64,000 nt of DNA from an uncultured Lachnospiraceae bacterium (GTDB lineage: Bacteria; Bacillota; Clostridia; Lachnospirales; Lachnospiraceae). Positions 7,628 to 15,456 of the stretch are shown in pieces. Both the position numbers and the translations under genes were made by a program. The notes beneath the pieces are model-generated. The model was not told the origin of the DNA. It made no database searches and saw only the letters and a program-made list of their open reading frames with translations. The DNA lies in assembly GCA_910587935.1 (NCBI GenBank), contig CAJUNP010000014.1, positions 1 through 64,000 on the forward strand, read 5' to 3'. Numbering within the stretch: position 1 is the first letter of the stretch; every line of letters starts with the position of its first letter.

Positions 7628-8221
7628 ATGATAAAGGTTTTAATTGTAGACGATGAAAAAGCGATTGCCAATCTGATCGATGTCAGTCTTACCCGGGCGG
7701 GATACCAGTGCGATTGCTGTTTTGACGGATTGACGGCAGCTGATAAGATTGAAAAAAACAGGTATGATATTATTCTTCTGGATATTATGCTTCCCAAAGT
7801 GGACGGTTATGAGCTGTTGGAATATATAAAGAACTATAACACGCCGGTGATTTTTTTAACCGCTAAAACTTCGGTGGAAGATAAGGTTAAGGGGCTCCGC
7901 ATGGGGGCGGAGGATTATCTTGCAAAGCCTTTTGAGATTGTGGAATTAATTGCACGTATTGAGACGGTGCTCAGAAGATATCATAAAAATGAAGATAAAC
8001 TGGAAATCGGCGGACTTACCATATGTCCGCTGTCTCATAGCGTTTCAAGGGACGGCGAGGAAATTAATCTGACGACAAAGGAGTATAATCTGCTGTTGTT
8101 TTTCATTCACAACCGGAATATTGCGCTGCTGCGGGAGGTTATTTATGAACGCGTATGGGAAAAAGAATATGAGGGCGACAGCCGTACCGTAGATCTGCAT
8201 GTTCAGCGTATGGGAGGATAA
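7628..8221 (+). CDS. OmpR-type response regulator, truncated by a frameshift
   Basis: The 197-residue product has an intact receiver (about 1-120; LIVDDEK near the N-terminus, phosphoacceptor Asp in IILLDIMLPK, conserved Lys in YLAKPF). An OmpR/PhoB winged-helix domain starts at about residue 125. The domain stops prematurely: after DLHVQR (ending at 8209) the frame reads MGG and a stop. The plus-one frame continues with the expected wing and tail (WEDKIKTIYKVGYRLEI, 8211-8264). Compared with the usual RLRKKLGWEDKI of this family, about 17 bases appear to be missing at 8209-8210. The recognition helix is cut, so DNA binding is probably lost unless this is a sequence error. The intact sensor kinase follows at 8273. 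Confidence 0.8.
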   Translation: MIKVLIVDDEKAIANLIDVSLTRAGYQCDCCFDGLTAADKIEKNRYDIILLDIMLPKVDGYELLEYIKNYNTPVIFLTAKTSVEDKVKGLRMGAEDYLAKPFEIVELIARIETVLRRYHKNEDKLEIGGLTICPLSHSVSRDGEEINLTTKEYNLLLFFIHNRNIALLREVIYERVWEKEYEGDSRTVDLHVQRMGG

Positions 8222-8264
8222 AATCAAAACCATTTATAAAGTAGGATACCGATTGGAGATTTAA
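8211..8264 (+). pseudogene. Out-of-frame C-terminal remnant of the response regulator
   Basis: Seventeen sense codons followed by TAA encode the winged-helix end WEDKIKTIYKVGYRLEI, in the plus-one frame relative to the upstream gene. There is no start codon or ribosome binding site of its own. It is the displaced tail of the regulator at 7628-8221, and together they mark a frameshifted gene spanning 7628-8264. Confidence 0.75.
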
Positions 8265-8272
8265 GACGGCAT

Positions 8273-9691
8273 ATGAGAATATCTACAAAAATTTTTATTT
8301 CTACCGTACTTGCCATGATAATCAGCTTCAGCATAGCCGGATTCGTTCTGCTTTCCGCTTTTTTTAAATCCGGATACGAACAGGCGGTGCGTGCGGCGAT
8401 AGACAGCAACTGGCTGATTTTAAATTCTTTTACAAGCTATATGCGCAGTCAGACCGCGCCGGATACGGAGATTACGGATGAGATTATAAAAGAGAGCGTA
8501 GAGGCTGTAACAGATATGTTTACCGAGGACGGAATCCGTCTGCGTGTTTATGGTGAAGACGGAACGGTTTTTTATTCCAATATAGATATTCCATTTCAGG
8601 AAGAAGTCAGACAGCAGCTGACGGGAACGCAGATTGCCTGCTTATCGGTGGAGCAGGATAACCATCATTACATACAGGTTTCCAGCAGTATGACGGCGGA
8701 AGACAGACGGATTTATATGGACAGCTTTCAGGATGTGACGTATCTGTACCAGACCAGACAGAAGCAGCTGACGATTTATAACCGGGTGATTCTGGTTTTG
8801 TTTTTTGTATACAGTGTGATCAGCTTTGCCATGGCGCGTTTTCTGGTACATCCCATCCGGTCTATTTCCCGGACGGCTTCCAGAATCGCGGATGGAAATC
8901 TGGAGTACCGGATCAGGTTAAAAAGCCAGGACGAGTTTGGCGAAATGGTATATAATTTTAATCGGATGGCGGACAGTCTGGCCGGAAAAATTGAAGAGCT
9001 GGAGGATGCGGCAAGGAAGCAGGAAGAATTTGTAGGGAATTTTACCCATGAATTGAAGACGCCGCTGACATCTATTATCGGCTATGCGGATCTGATGCGT
9101 TCCGACGAATCTATTTCGGAGATGAATCTGATGTGCGCCAATTATATATTCCAGGAGGGAAAACGTCTGGAATCCCTGTCCTTCAGACTGCTGGATTTGA
9201 TTGTATTAAAAAAACAGGAGCTGCAGTTAAAAAGCGTCAGTGTGATTCCCCTGCTTAAAAGTATTCAGGCCACGGTTCTTCCTATTTTAACCAAGGAGCG
9301 CATACAGATTACCATGAAGGCCCAGAAGGGCAGGATCATGGCGGAACCGGAGCTTATTAAGACGGTGATTATGAACCTGATCGATAATGCGCGCAAGGCC
9401 ATGAACGGCCATGGGAAAATTGTACTTTGGGGTACGATGGAGGCGGATTTTTATGTGATTACGGTGCAGGACAACGGAAAAGGGATTCCGAAAGCGCAGA
9501 TTGATAAGATAACGGAGGCGTTTTATATGGTGGACAAATCCCGGAGCAGGGAGCAGGGGGGAGCCGGTCTTGGACTTGCCATCTGTCTGCAGATTGTTCA
9601 GCTGCATGAAGGAAGCATGCAGTTTGAAAGTGAAGAAGGGAAAGGAACCAGAGTCACGTTAAGATTAAGGTTGGCGGAGAAATTGGCATGA
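8273..9691 (+). CDS. Membrane sensor histidine kinase
   Basis: This 472-residue kinase has a first membrane segment (about 10-31), an extracytoplasmic sensor region (about 32-170), a second membrane segment (about 171-192), a HAMP domain (about 193-245), a dimerisation/phosphoacceptor domain with H259 (FTHELKTPLTS), and an ATPase domain with an N-box around IMNLIDNARKAM, DNGKGIP and GGAGLGLAI. It autophosphorylates and would pass phosphate to the response regulator encoded just upstream, which is frameshifted here. The signal sensed is unknown. The stop overlaps the next gene by four bases, suggesting that the downstream secreted protein takes part in signalling. Confidence 0.95.
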   Translation: MRISTKIFISTVLAMIISFSIAGFVLLSAFFKSGYEQAVRAAIDSNWLILNSFTSYMRSQTAPDTEITDEIIKESVEAVTDMFTEDGIRLRVYGEDGTVFYSNIDIPFQEEVRQQLTGTQIACLSVEQDNHHYIQVSSSMTAEDRRIYMDSFQDVTYLYQTRQKQLTIYNRVILVLFFVYSVISFAMARFLVHPIRSISRTASRIADGNLEYRIRLKSQDEFGEMVYNFNRMADSLAGKIEELEDAARKQEEFVGNFTHELKTPLTSIIGYADLMRSDESISEMNLMCANYIFQEGKRLESLSFRLLDLIVLKKQELQLKSVSVIPLLKSIQATVLPILTKERIQITMKAQKGRIMAEPELIKTVIMNLIDNARKAMNGHGKIVLWGTMEADFYVITVQDNGKGIPKAQIDKITEAFYMVDKSRSREQGGAGLGLAICLQIVQLHEGSMQFESEEGKGTRVTLRLRLAEKLA

Positions 9692-10596
9692 GATGGAAGA
9701 AAGTGAAAATGGCGGGAGTCTTACTGTTCTTTGCGGCTGTTGTAGCCGCCGGTTTCTTTTTACCGGGCATGGCGCTTAGGTGGCAGGATCAGAAGATGAA
9801 GAATCAGATAAAGTATGAAACGGTGGAAGAAGTGGTGCTGCAAAGCGGCGATCTGTTTCCGCTGGAAGAAAAACTTAAATTATTTTCGGGTTATGATTCA
9901 AATGCACAGGTGGCGCTTATAAGCAGTGCGGATACGGAGTCCTGGGAGCTGGAAGAAACGATGGATCAGGCGGCGTACACGGAATATGAAACGCTTAAAG
10001 ACTTGGGAATTCTGCCATGGGACTGGCCCGAAGAAGAAGTCGGAAGGATCGGATATTTAAACAGGGAAAAATATTTTGTTTTTGATAAAAACAATCCGTC
10101 CAAATCCATGGTAGTATGGACGTATTTATTCCAGGCGGCTCCGGATAGGGAGATGTTGGTGGTTTTAAATGTGGAACAGGACAGTAAAAAGGCGTTGGGA
10201 TTTATGCAGCAGGATATGGAATTAAGGATTGACAAGACAAGGTATAATTCTTATATTTCCGAAGATGCTATAAGAGATTTCGGCCAATATCTGGAAATGG
10301 ACATTGCAGGTATGGAAAGACGGGATTTTTCCACAGGCGAACGGCAGTATACAAGTTATGAGAATAAAAACGGAGTAGTACAGGAAATTATAAATACAAA
10401 GTCGGAGCTGGAAGCTCACGAGACGGAATACGAGGCGGTTTACCCGGAGTCCATGGGAGAACCATGGCAGCAGAGGGAATATCGTGTTTTAATGCAGCCT
10501 CAGGAAGAAGACAGCGATGAGTCTGCGATAAATTACCGCATAGCCGTGAGCGGATACGGATGCATATTTGGGGAGGAGATAAGTATTATCTATTAA
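9688..10596 (+). CDS. Membrane-anchored extracytoplasmic protein of unknown function, linked to the sensor kinase
   Basis: I do not recognise the family. The 302-residue product has one N-terminal hydrophobic segment (about 8-27) with lysines before it and no lipobox or obvious cleavage site, so it is probably anchored facing outside. The rest is acidic, with many Glu and Gln. Its start overlaps the kinase stop (ATGA), which implies translational coupling. Small membrane-anchored partners of kinases often modulate sensing; that role is inferred from position only. No terminator follows directly before the promoter at 10605. Confidence 0.75.
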   Translation: MRWKKVKMAGVLLFFAAVVAAGFFLPGMALRWQDQKMKNQIKYETVEEVVLQSGDLFPLEEKLKLFSGYDSNAQVALISSADTESWELEETMDQAAYTEYETLKDLGILPWDWPEEEVGRIGYLNREKYFVFDKNNPSKSMVVWTYLFQAAPDREMLVVLNVEQDSKKALGFMQQDMELRIDKTRYNSYISEDAIRDFGQYLEMDIAGMERRDFSTGERQYTSYENKNGVVQEIINTKSELEAHETEYEAVYPESMGEPWQQREYRVLMQPQEEDSDESAINYRIAVSGYGCIFGEEISIIY

Positions 10597-10604
10597 ATTT
10601 GTGG

Positions 10605-10633
10605 TTGACATTTGCAGAAAAGTCTTATATACT
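10605..10633 (+). promoter_or_regulatory. Strong promoter of the DEAD-box helicase gene
   Basis: TTGACA (10605-10610) and TATACT (10628-10633) are separated by 17 bases. The predicted start near 10640 leaves a leader of about 93 bases containing two hairpins. Confidence 0.8.
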
Positions 10634-10651
10634 TAACAAAGCTCAAAAAAG

Positions 10652-10684
10652 ACAGCACTCTTCATGGCGAGTGTTGTTTTTTTT
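10652..10684 (+). terminator. Terminator-like hairpin in the helicase leader
   Basis: The nine-base stem 10652-10660/10669-10677 (one G-T pair), with an eight-base loop, is followed by eight T residues. It lies downstream of the promoter at 10605-10633 and upstream of the helicase start at 10733, so it could attenuate transcription or simply terminate the previous operon. A second GC hairpin (10695-10700 with 10706-10711) follows. Confidence 0.65.
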
Positions 10685-10732
10685 ATGGAAGGCGTCCCCG
10701 TCCGGCGGGGATAAGGAAAGGCATGGTATAAA

Positions 10733-12373
10733 ATGAAGTACAAAGAATCAGATTTAAATCCGGAATTATTACGTGCAATTGAAGAGATGGGATTTGAAGA
10801 GATGACGCCCATTCAGAAGGAAGCGATTCCGGTTTTGTTAGAGGGGAAGGACGTAATCGGGCAGGCACAGACCGGTACTGGAAAGACGGCGGCATTTGGT
10901 ATTCCGCTGGTTTTGAGGATGAATCCGAAGGACAGAAGACTGCAGGGAGTGGTGCTTTGTCCGACGAGAGAACTTGCAATTCAGGCGGCCGACGAGATCC
11001 GGCGGTTTGCAAAATTTATGCATGGAGTCCGTGTTCTGCCTGTTTACGGAGGACAGGAGATTTATAAGCAGATTAAGGCGTTAAAGGGCGGCGTACAGAT
11101 TATTGTAGGAACGCCCGGAAGAGTTATGGATCATATGCGGCGGCGTACGATACGGATGGACGCAGTCCGTATGGTAGTGCTGGATGAAGCAGATGAAATG
11201 CTGAATATGGGATTTCGGGAAGATATGGAGACGATCCTCAAAGAAATTGACGTGGATCATCAAACCGCTTTATTTTCGGCGACGATGCCTCAGCCTATTC
11301 TGGATATTACCGGCACATACCAGAAAGAAGACGCCGTTATGATCCGGGTGGTAAAGGAAGAACTTACAATTCCGCTGGTGGAGCAGACGTATTATTTTAT
11401 ACGTCGGCAGTATAAGGAGGAAGTGACGGCAAGACTTCTGGAATATCACGCACTGCACCGTTCCCTGATTTTCTGCAATACGAAGAAAATGGTGGATGAG
11501 CTGGCTGATAATTTGAAAAAACGGGGATTTTCAGCGGAAGGACTGCACGGAGATTTATCGCAGCACCAAAGGGACGTGGTTATGAACCGTTTCCGCAGCG
11601 GCAGTCTGGAAGTCTTAATTGCAACGGACGTAGCGGCAAGAGGGATCGATGTGGATGACGTGGAAGCGGTTATTAATTACGATATTCCGCAGGACATCGA
11701 ATATTATGTGCACCGGATCGGAAGAACCGGCCGTGCCGGGAAAGAGGGCAAGGCTTTTACACTTGTGTCCGGCAGAGAAATTTATAAGATCCGTGAGATC
11801 GAAAGAATCTGTAAGACAAAAATGAAGGAGGAAAGCGTTCCTGCCGCCGGAGCCATTACTTCCTTAAAGGCAGGTAAGATTTTGCAGGAGGCGGAAGCGT
11901 TGCTCGCAGATCAGAAGAGTCTTAAGAAAATGAAAAAAATTCTTGAGAAATACAGTGAAGAAGGCGGGTATGAGCTGCTTGATTTAGCGGCCGCATTGCT
12001 GCGGATACAGACTGGCGAGGAAAAAGAAGAAATTGAAGATTTGTGTGAACCGGTAAGGAGAAGAGAACGGGGACAAAAAGAGCGCTCCGGTATTCGCGGA
12101 CGCAAAGGCGGAGAAAGCGACAGGAGACGGAAAGCGGTCGAACCGGGAGAGAAAAAGCACAATCAGGACAAACGGAAAAAGGCCGGAAAAGGTTTTATGA
12201 TGGAAAAGCCGCAGCGTCCGGAGAAAGCAAAAAAAGCGGGTAAGGCAAAGGATGCCGGGAGTCTGTATTACTCTGCGCTGAGAAAGAAAGGGAAAGAAAA
12301 AAATCAAACGCAGCCGGTCACACAGCCGGGACGAAGCGGTTTTCGGAGAGAACGCTCCGGTATTTCGCGATAG
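10733..12373 (+). CDS. DEAD-box ATP-dependent RNA helicase
   Basis: The 546-residue protein carries all DEAD-box motifs in order: Q motif (MTPIQKEAIP), AQTGTGKT, PTRELA, TPGR, DEAD, SAT, ARGID and HRIGRTGRAG. The two RecA-like lobes cover about 1-370. The C-terminal 170 residues are lysine/arginine-rich and low complexity, as in the tails of CshA- or DeaD-like helicases that bind RNA. Likely roles are RNA unwinding in ribosome assembly or mRNA decay, especially in the cold; which subfamily it belongs to cannot be fixed by eye. AAGGAAAGG upstream supports the ATG at 10733. The promoter and leader hairpins suggest leader-based control. Confidence 0.93.
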   Translation: MKYKESDLNPELLRAIEEMGFEEMTPIQKEAIPVLLEGKDVIGQAQTGTGKTAAFGIPLVLRMNPKDRRLQGVVLCPTRELAIQAADEIRRFAKFMHGVRVLPVYGGQEIYKQIKALKGGVQIIVGTPGRVMDHMRRRTIRMDAVRMVVLDEADEMLNMGFREDMETILKEIDVDHQTALFSATMPQPILDITGTYQKEDAVMIRVVKEELTIPLVEQTYYFIRRQYKEEVTARLLEYHALHRSLIFCNTKKMVDELADNLKKRGFSAEGLHGDLSQHQRDVVMNRFRSGSLEVLIATDVAARGIDVDDVEAVINYDIPQDIEYYVHRIGRTGRAGKEGKAFTLVSGREIYKIREIERICKTKMKEESVPAAGAITSLKAGKILQEAEALLADQKSLKKMKKILEKYSEEGGYELLDLAAALLRIQTGEEKEEIEDLCEPVRRRERGQKERSGIRGRKGGESDRRRKAVEPGEKKHNQDKRKKAGKGFMMEKPQRPEKAKKAGKAKDAGSLYYSALRKKGKEKNQTQPVTQPGRSGFRRERSGISR

Positions 12374-12441
12374 TTTCAATTTTTTTATCAAGTGTGATTA
12401 TTTTATAAACTATGGAATTTGTATGTTTTCAATTGTATGAT

Positions 12442-12479
12442 AATGGAAAGGCCGTTTTGGGTATGGCCTTTTCATTTTT
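12442..12479 (+). terminator. Intrinsic terminator after the helicase gene
   Basis: The twelve-base stem 12442-12453/12465-12476 (one G-T pair) is followed by a T run to 12479. Only 20 bases separate it from the next start codon, so the GH3 gene must be read through it or be transcribed from a start just before it; GATAAT occurs at 12439-12444. Confidence 0.75.
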
Positions 12480-12499
12480 AATGTGCAGGGAGGTATAAA

Positions 12500-14551
12500 A
12501 TGAACGGCAGAAAATCACAGTATCTGTTTCGGAAGTGCTTATCGCTGCTTCTTTTGCTGTCTTTAGTTATGAGCGGTTGTTCCAAAGGAAATACAAGTCC
12601 TACGGAGCCGGAGAAAGAAGCGAACACGGCAGAGGAAAATACGCTGGAAACGGATGTTAAAGAACAGGAAGACAATGATCCGGAAGACGTAGATAAAAGC
12701 GTTTATATGGATTCCACGCAGGATATCGAGACAAGAATAGAGGCTTTACTTGTGCAGATGACGCTGGAAGAAAAGGCGGCGCAGCTGGTGCAGCCGGAGC
12801 AGAACGTTCTTGCCCCGGAGGATGTGAAAAAGTACGGAATCGGTTCGGTGTTAAGCGGCGGCGGTTCGGCGCCGGCGGCGGGCAACGGCATTTTGGACTG
12901 GCAGAGCAGAATTAATGAACTGAAACAGGCGGCGCTTGACAGCCGTTTGGGGATTCCTCTGCTTTACGGCGTAGATGCCGTGCACGGAAACAATAACGTA
13001 TATGGCGCCACTGTTTTTCCCCACAATATCGGTTTGGGGGCGGCCGGAAACGAAGAACTGCTTGTAAAAATCGGCAGGGCGACGGCAGAAGAAGTGCGCG
13101 CCTGCGGTATTCAGTGGACTTTTGCACCGACTCTCGGAAATGCGCAAAATGAGCGGTGGGGCAGGACTTATGAATGTTTCGGCGAGGATGCATCCTATAC
13201 TGCCCGGATGGGAGCCGCTTATATCCGTGGATTTCAGGGGGAGAAAGGAAGCGGAGAGTATCTGAATGAGACGCATGTGCTTGCCTGTGCAAAACATTAT
13301 ATTGGCGAAGGCTATACGACAGATGGCGTTAATCAGGGGAATGTGGAAATGACGCCGGAGGAGTTTGACGCTCTTATGGAAAGCGGCCTGCTGGACCCCT
13401 ATACGGCGGCGCTTGATGAAGGAGTCCGGACCGTAATGGTATCGTTTAACAGTGTAAACGGCGTAAAATGTCATGAAAACAGACATTTGATTCAGGAGGT
13501 TTTAAAGGATCAGCTGGGATTTACCGGTCTGGTAGTCAGCGATTATAACGGCGTTCAGCAAACCAGCGGGCTGACTTATAAAGATCAGATAAAGCTGGCG
13601 CTGGAGGCGGGCATCGATTTGTTTATGGAGCCAAGCGCATGGGAGGAGTGTATGAAGTCTGTCATCCGACTGGCGGAGGACGGAGAGATCAGTATGGATC
13701 GTCTGGATGATGCGGTGCGGCGGGTTCTGCGCGTTAAGTTTGAAGCAGGCTTGTTTGAGGAAGAGATCGGAGGAGATACGGAACAGGCTCTGCTTGAAAA
13801 ATTCGGAGGAGAAGAACACCGGGCGGTTGCAAGAGAGGCTGTTCGGGAGTCTTTGGTTCTTTTAAAAAACGATCAGGTTGGAGAAACGGATGCTTTGACG
13901 GCTTTACGGGAGGCAAAAAACATTCAGGTGACCGGACAAAAGGCATATGATCTCGGTTCCCAGTGCGGCGGTTGGACTATCAGCTGGGAAGGCCATGCAG
14001 GCAGGATTACGCAGGGAACTACGATTATCGAAGGAATTGCCGAGATAACCGCGGATACGGGGATTACCCTTACACACAACGTGAACGGAGAGGTGGACGA
14101 GACAAAGGATGCGGTAATCGCGGTTTTCGGGGAAGGCCCCTATGTGGAAACAGGCGGTGACAGGACCGTAACCGGATTGAAAATTTCGGCGGATGACCAG
14201 ACGCTTCTGGAAGGTCTGCGGGAATCTCTTGCAGCCAGGAAAGACGATATTCCGGCAGTCGCAGTTATTGTTGCGGGAAGACCGCTTCCCATTGCAGAAT
14301 ATCTGGATCTGTTTGACGCCGTGATAATGGCATGGCTTCCGGGAACGGAGGGCGCCGGCGTTGCGGATGTTTTATTCGGGGAGTATGATTTTACCGGAAC
14401 GCTTCCGATGACATGGATGATCAGTCCCGAAGATATTCCTTTAAAAATGGAGGCCGCTTTAGACGGCAGTCCGCTGGATGAAGAAAAGGTACTGTATTTT
14501 GCCGGTTACGGACTGAATAAATCGGGCGCTGTGATATCTTTGATTAAGTAG
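12500..14551 (+). CDS. GH3 beta-glucosidase-type lipoprotein
   Basis: This 683-residue glycoside hydrolase family 3 enzyme has a lipoprotein signal peptide (hydrophobic core about 13-23, lipobox VMSGC with C27). An acidic linker (about 28-70), the (beta/alpha)8 domain and the alpha/beta sandwich domain follow in the usual order. The catalytic nucleophile is D348 in GLVVSDYNG; substrate-binding hallmarks include GVDAVHGNN and KHYIGEG. It should be exported, lipid-anchored on the cell surface, and remove terminal beta-glucosyl residues from oligosaccharides. The exact sugar cannot be inferred. It lacks the C-terminal fibronectin-like domain found in larger GH3 enzymes. GGGAGGT precedes the ATG. 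Confidence 0.93.
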   Translation: MNGRKSQYLFRKCLSLLLLLSLVMSGCSKGNTSPTEPEKEANTAEENTLETDVKEQEDNDPEDVDKSVYMDSTQDIETRIEALLVQMTLEEKAAQLVQPEQNVLAPEDVKKYGIGSVLSGGGSAPAAGNGILDWQSRINELKQAALDSRLGIPLLYGVDAVHGNNNVYGATVFPHNIGLGAAGNEELLVKIGRATAEEVRACGIQWTFAPTLGNAQNERWGRTYECFGEDASYTARMGAAYIRGFQGEKGSGEYLNETHVLACAKHYIGEGYTTDGVNQGNVEMTPEEFDALMESGLLDPYTAALDEGVRTVMVSFNSVNGVKCHENRHLIQEVLKDQLGFTGLVVSDYNGVQQTSGLTYKDQIKLALEAGIDLFMEPSAWEECMKSVIRLAEDGEISMDRLDDAVRRVLRVKFEAGLFEEEIGGDTEQALLEKFGGEEHRAVAREAVRESLVLLKNDQVGETDALTALREAKNIQVTGQKAYDLGSQCGGWTISWEGHAGRITQGTTIIEGIAEITADTGITLTHNVNGEVDETKDAVIAVFGEGPYVETGGDRTVTGLKISADDQTLLEGLRESLAARKDDIPAVAVIVAGRPLPIAEYLDLFDAVIMAWLPGTEGAGVADVLFGEYDFTGTLPMTWMISPEDIPLKMEAALDGSPLDEEKVLYFAGYGLNKSGAVISLIK

Positions 14552-14568
14552 AAAACCGTAATATTTTT

Positions 14569-14620
14569 ATACCGCTTGTTCCTGTCTCGCAAAAGGGCAC
14601 AGGGACAGGCGGTATTTTTT
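14569..14620 (+). terminator. Intrinsic terminator after the GH3 lipoprotein gene
   Basis: A 17-base stem (14569-14585 with 14599-14615, two G-T pairs) is followed by six T residues. Confidence 0.85.
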
Positions 14621-14631
14621 AAGACAAATGA

Positions 14632-14660
14632 TTGACCCTTAAGCACCCTGCGGGTATAAT
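14632..14660 (+). promoter_or_regulatory. Promoter of the pseudouridine synthase operon
   Basis: TTGACC (14632-14637) and TATAAT (14655-14660) are 17 bases apart. The predicted transcription start near 14667 lies after an in-frame ATG at 14665, which argues against that ATG as the start of the next gene. Confidence 0.78.
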
Positions 14661-14709
14661 ATAAATGTTGTCAACAGTTACGGACGAATGTACGGGAATG
14701 GAGATCGGC

Positions 14710-15456
14710 ATGGAAGAGATCAGACTGAATAAATATCTGGCGGAATGTGGAATCTGTTCCAGGAGGGATGCGGACCGGCTGGTTATGGAAGGAAAAGTAA
14801 CGGTAAACGGCAAGGCAGCCGTAAACGGACAGAAGGTTACCCCAAATGATGAGATCCGAGTGAATTCCAAGCCGGTAAAAAGAAATGATAAAAAGACGGT
14901 TTTGTGTTATTATAAACCTGTAGGCGTAACCTGTACAGAACGGGACGAACATGCCAAATATAAAATAACGGATGTTATAAAATATCCTGTCCGGATTACT
15001 TATGCGGGGAGACTGGATAAGGATTCGGAGGGACTTTTGATCCTTACGAATGACGGAGACCTGATCGACCGTATGATGCGGGGAGCCGGCCGCCATGAAA
15101 AGGAATATATCGTTAAGGTAAATAAAGAGATTACCGGGAATTTCCTGGAACGCATGAGCGCGGGTATTTATTTAAAGGATTTGGATACTGCTACCAGAGA
15201 ATGCAGGATAGAGAAAGAGGGAAAGTTTACCTTCCGGATTGTGCTGACTCAGGGCGTGAACCGGCAGATACGCAGGATGTGCCGGACGCTGGGCTATGAA
15301 GTACGGATGATAAAAAGAGTCAGGGTCGTGAATCTTACCCTGGATGGGTTAAAGCCGGGGCAGTACAGAGAAGTTAAAGGGGAAGCGTTGGAAACCTTAT
15401 ACCGGCTGACCGGTTTCGGACAGGGGAATCAGAAAGGTGAAAATCGGAATGAATGA
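14710..15456 (+). CDS. 23S rRNA pseudouridine synthase, RsuA/RluF type
   Basis: An N-terminal S4 RNA-binding domain (about 4-60: IRLNKYLAECGICSRRDADR) is followed by the RsuA/RluB/E/F catalytic domain. The catalytic aspartate lies in the GRLDKDSEGLLILTNDG motif, and QGVNRQIRRMCRTLGYEV is the conserved second motif. It isomerises uridine to pseudouridine in rRNA; the RluF-like class is the closest by eye. The start at 14710 is chosen because GGAG at 14700-14703 precedes it and because the promoter places the transcript start at about 14667. It overlaps the ligA start by eight bases, so the two are coupled. Confidence 0.9.
   Translation: MEEIRLNKYLAECGICSRRDADRLVMEGKVTVNGKAAVNGQKVTPNDEIRVNSKPVKRNDKKTVLCYYKPVGVTCTERDEHAKYKITDVIKYPVRITYAGRLDKDSEGLLILTNDGDLIDRMMRGAGRHEKEYIVKVNKEITGNFLERMSAGIYLKDLDTATRECRIEKEGKFTFRIVLTQGVNRQIRRMCRTLGYEVRMIKRVRVVNLTLDGLKPGQYREVKGEALETLYRLTGFGQGNQKGENRNE

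Noticed and set aside
10685..10714. A nine-codon open frame in the helicase leader (MEGVPVRRG)
   Set aside because: It has no ribosome binding site; the sequence before it is the T run of the hairpin. A leader peptide is not supported.
12851..13486. Minus-strand 211-codon frame opposite the GH3 lipoprotein gene
   Set aside because: It lies entirely inside a well-supported GH3 gene and has no family features.
14665..14709. Longer start for the pseudouridine synthase at ATG 14665
   Set aside because: The promoter TATAAT at 14655-14660 puts the transcript start near 14667, after that ATG, and the extra residues do not match the family start.
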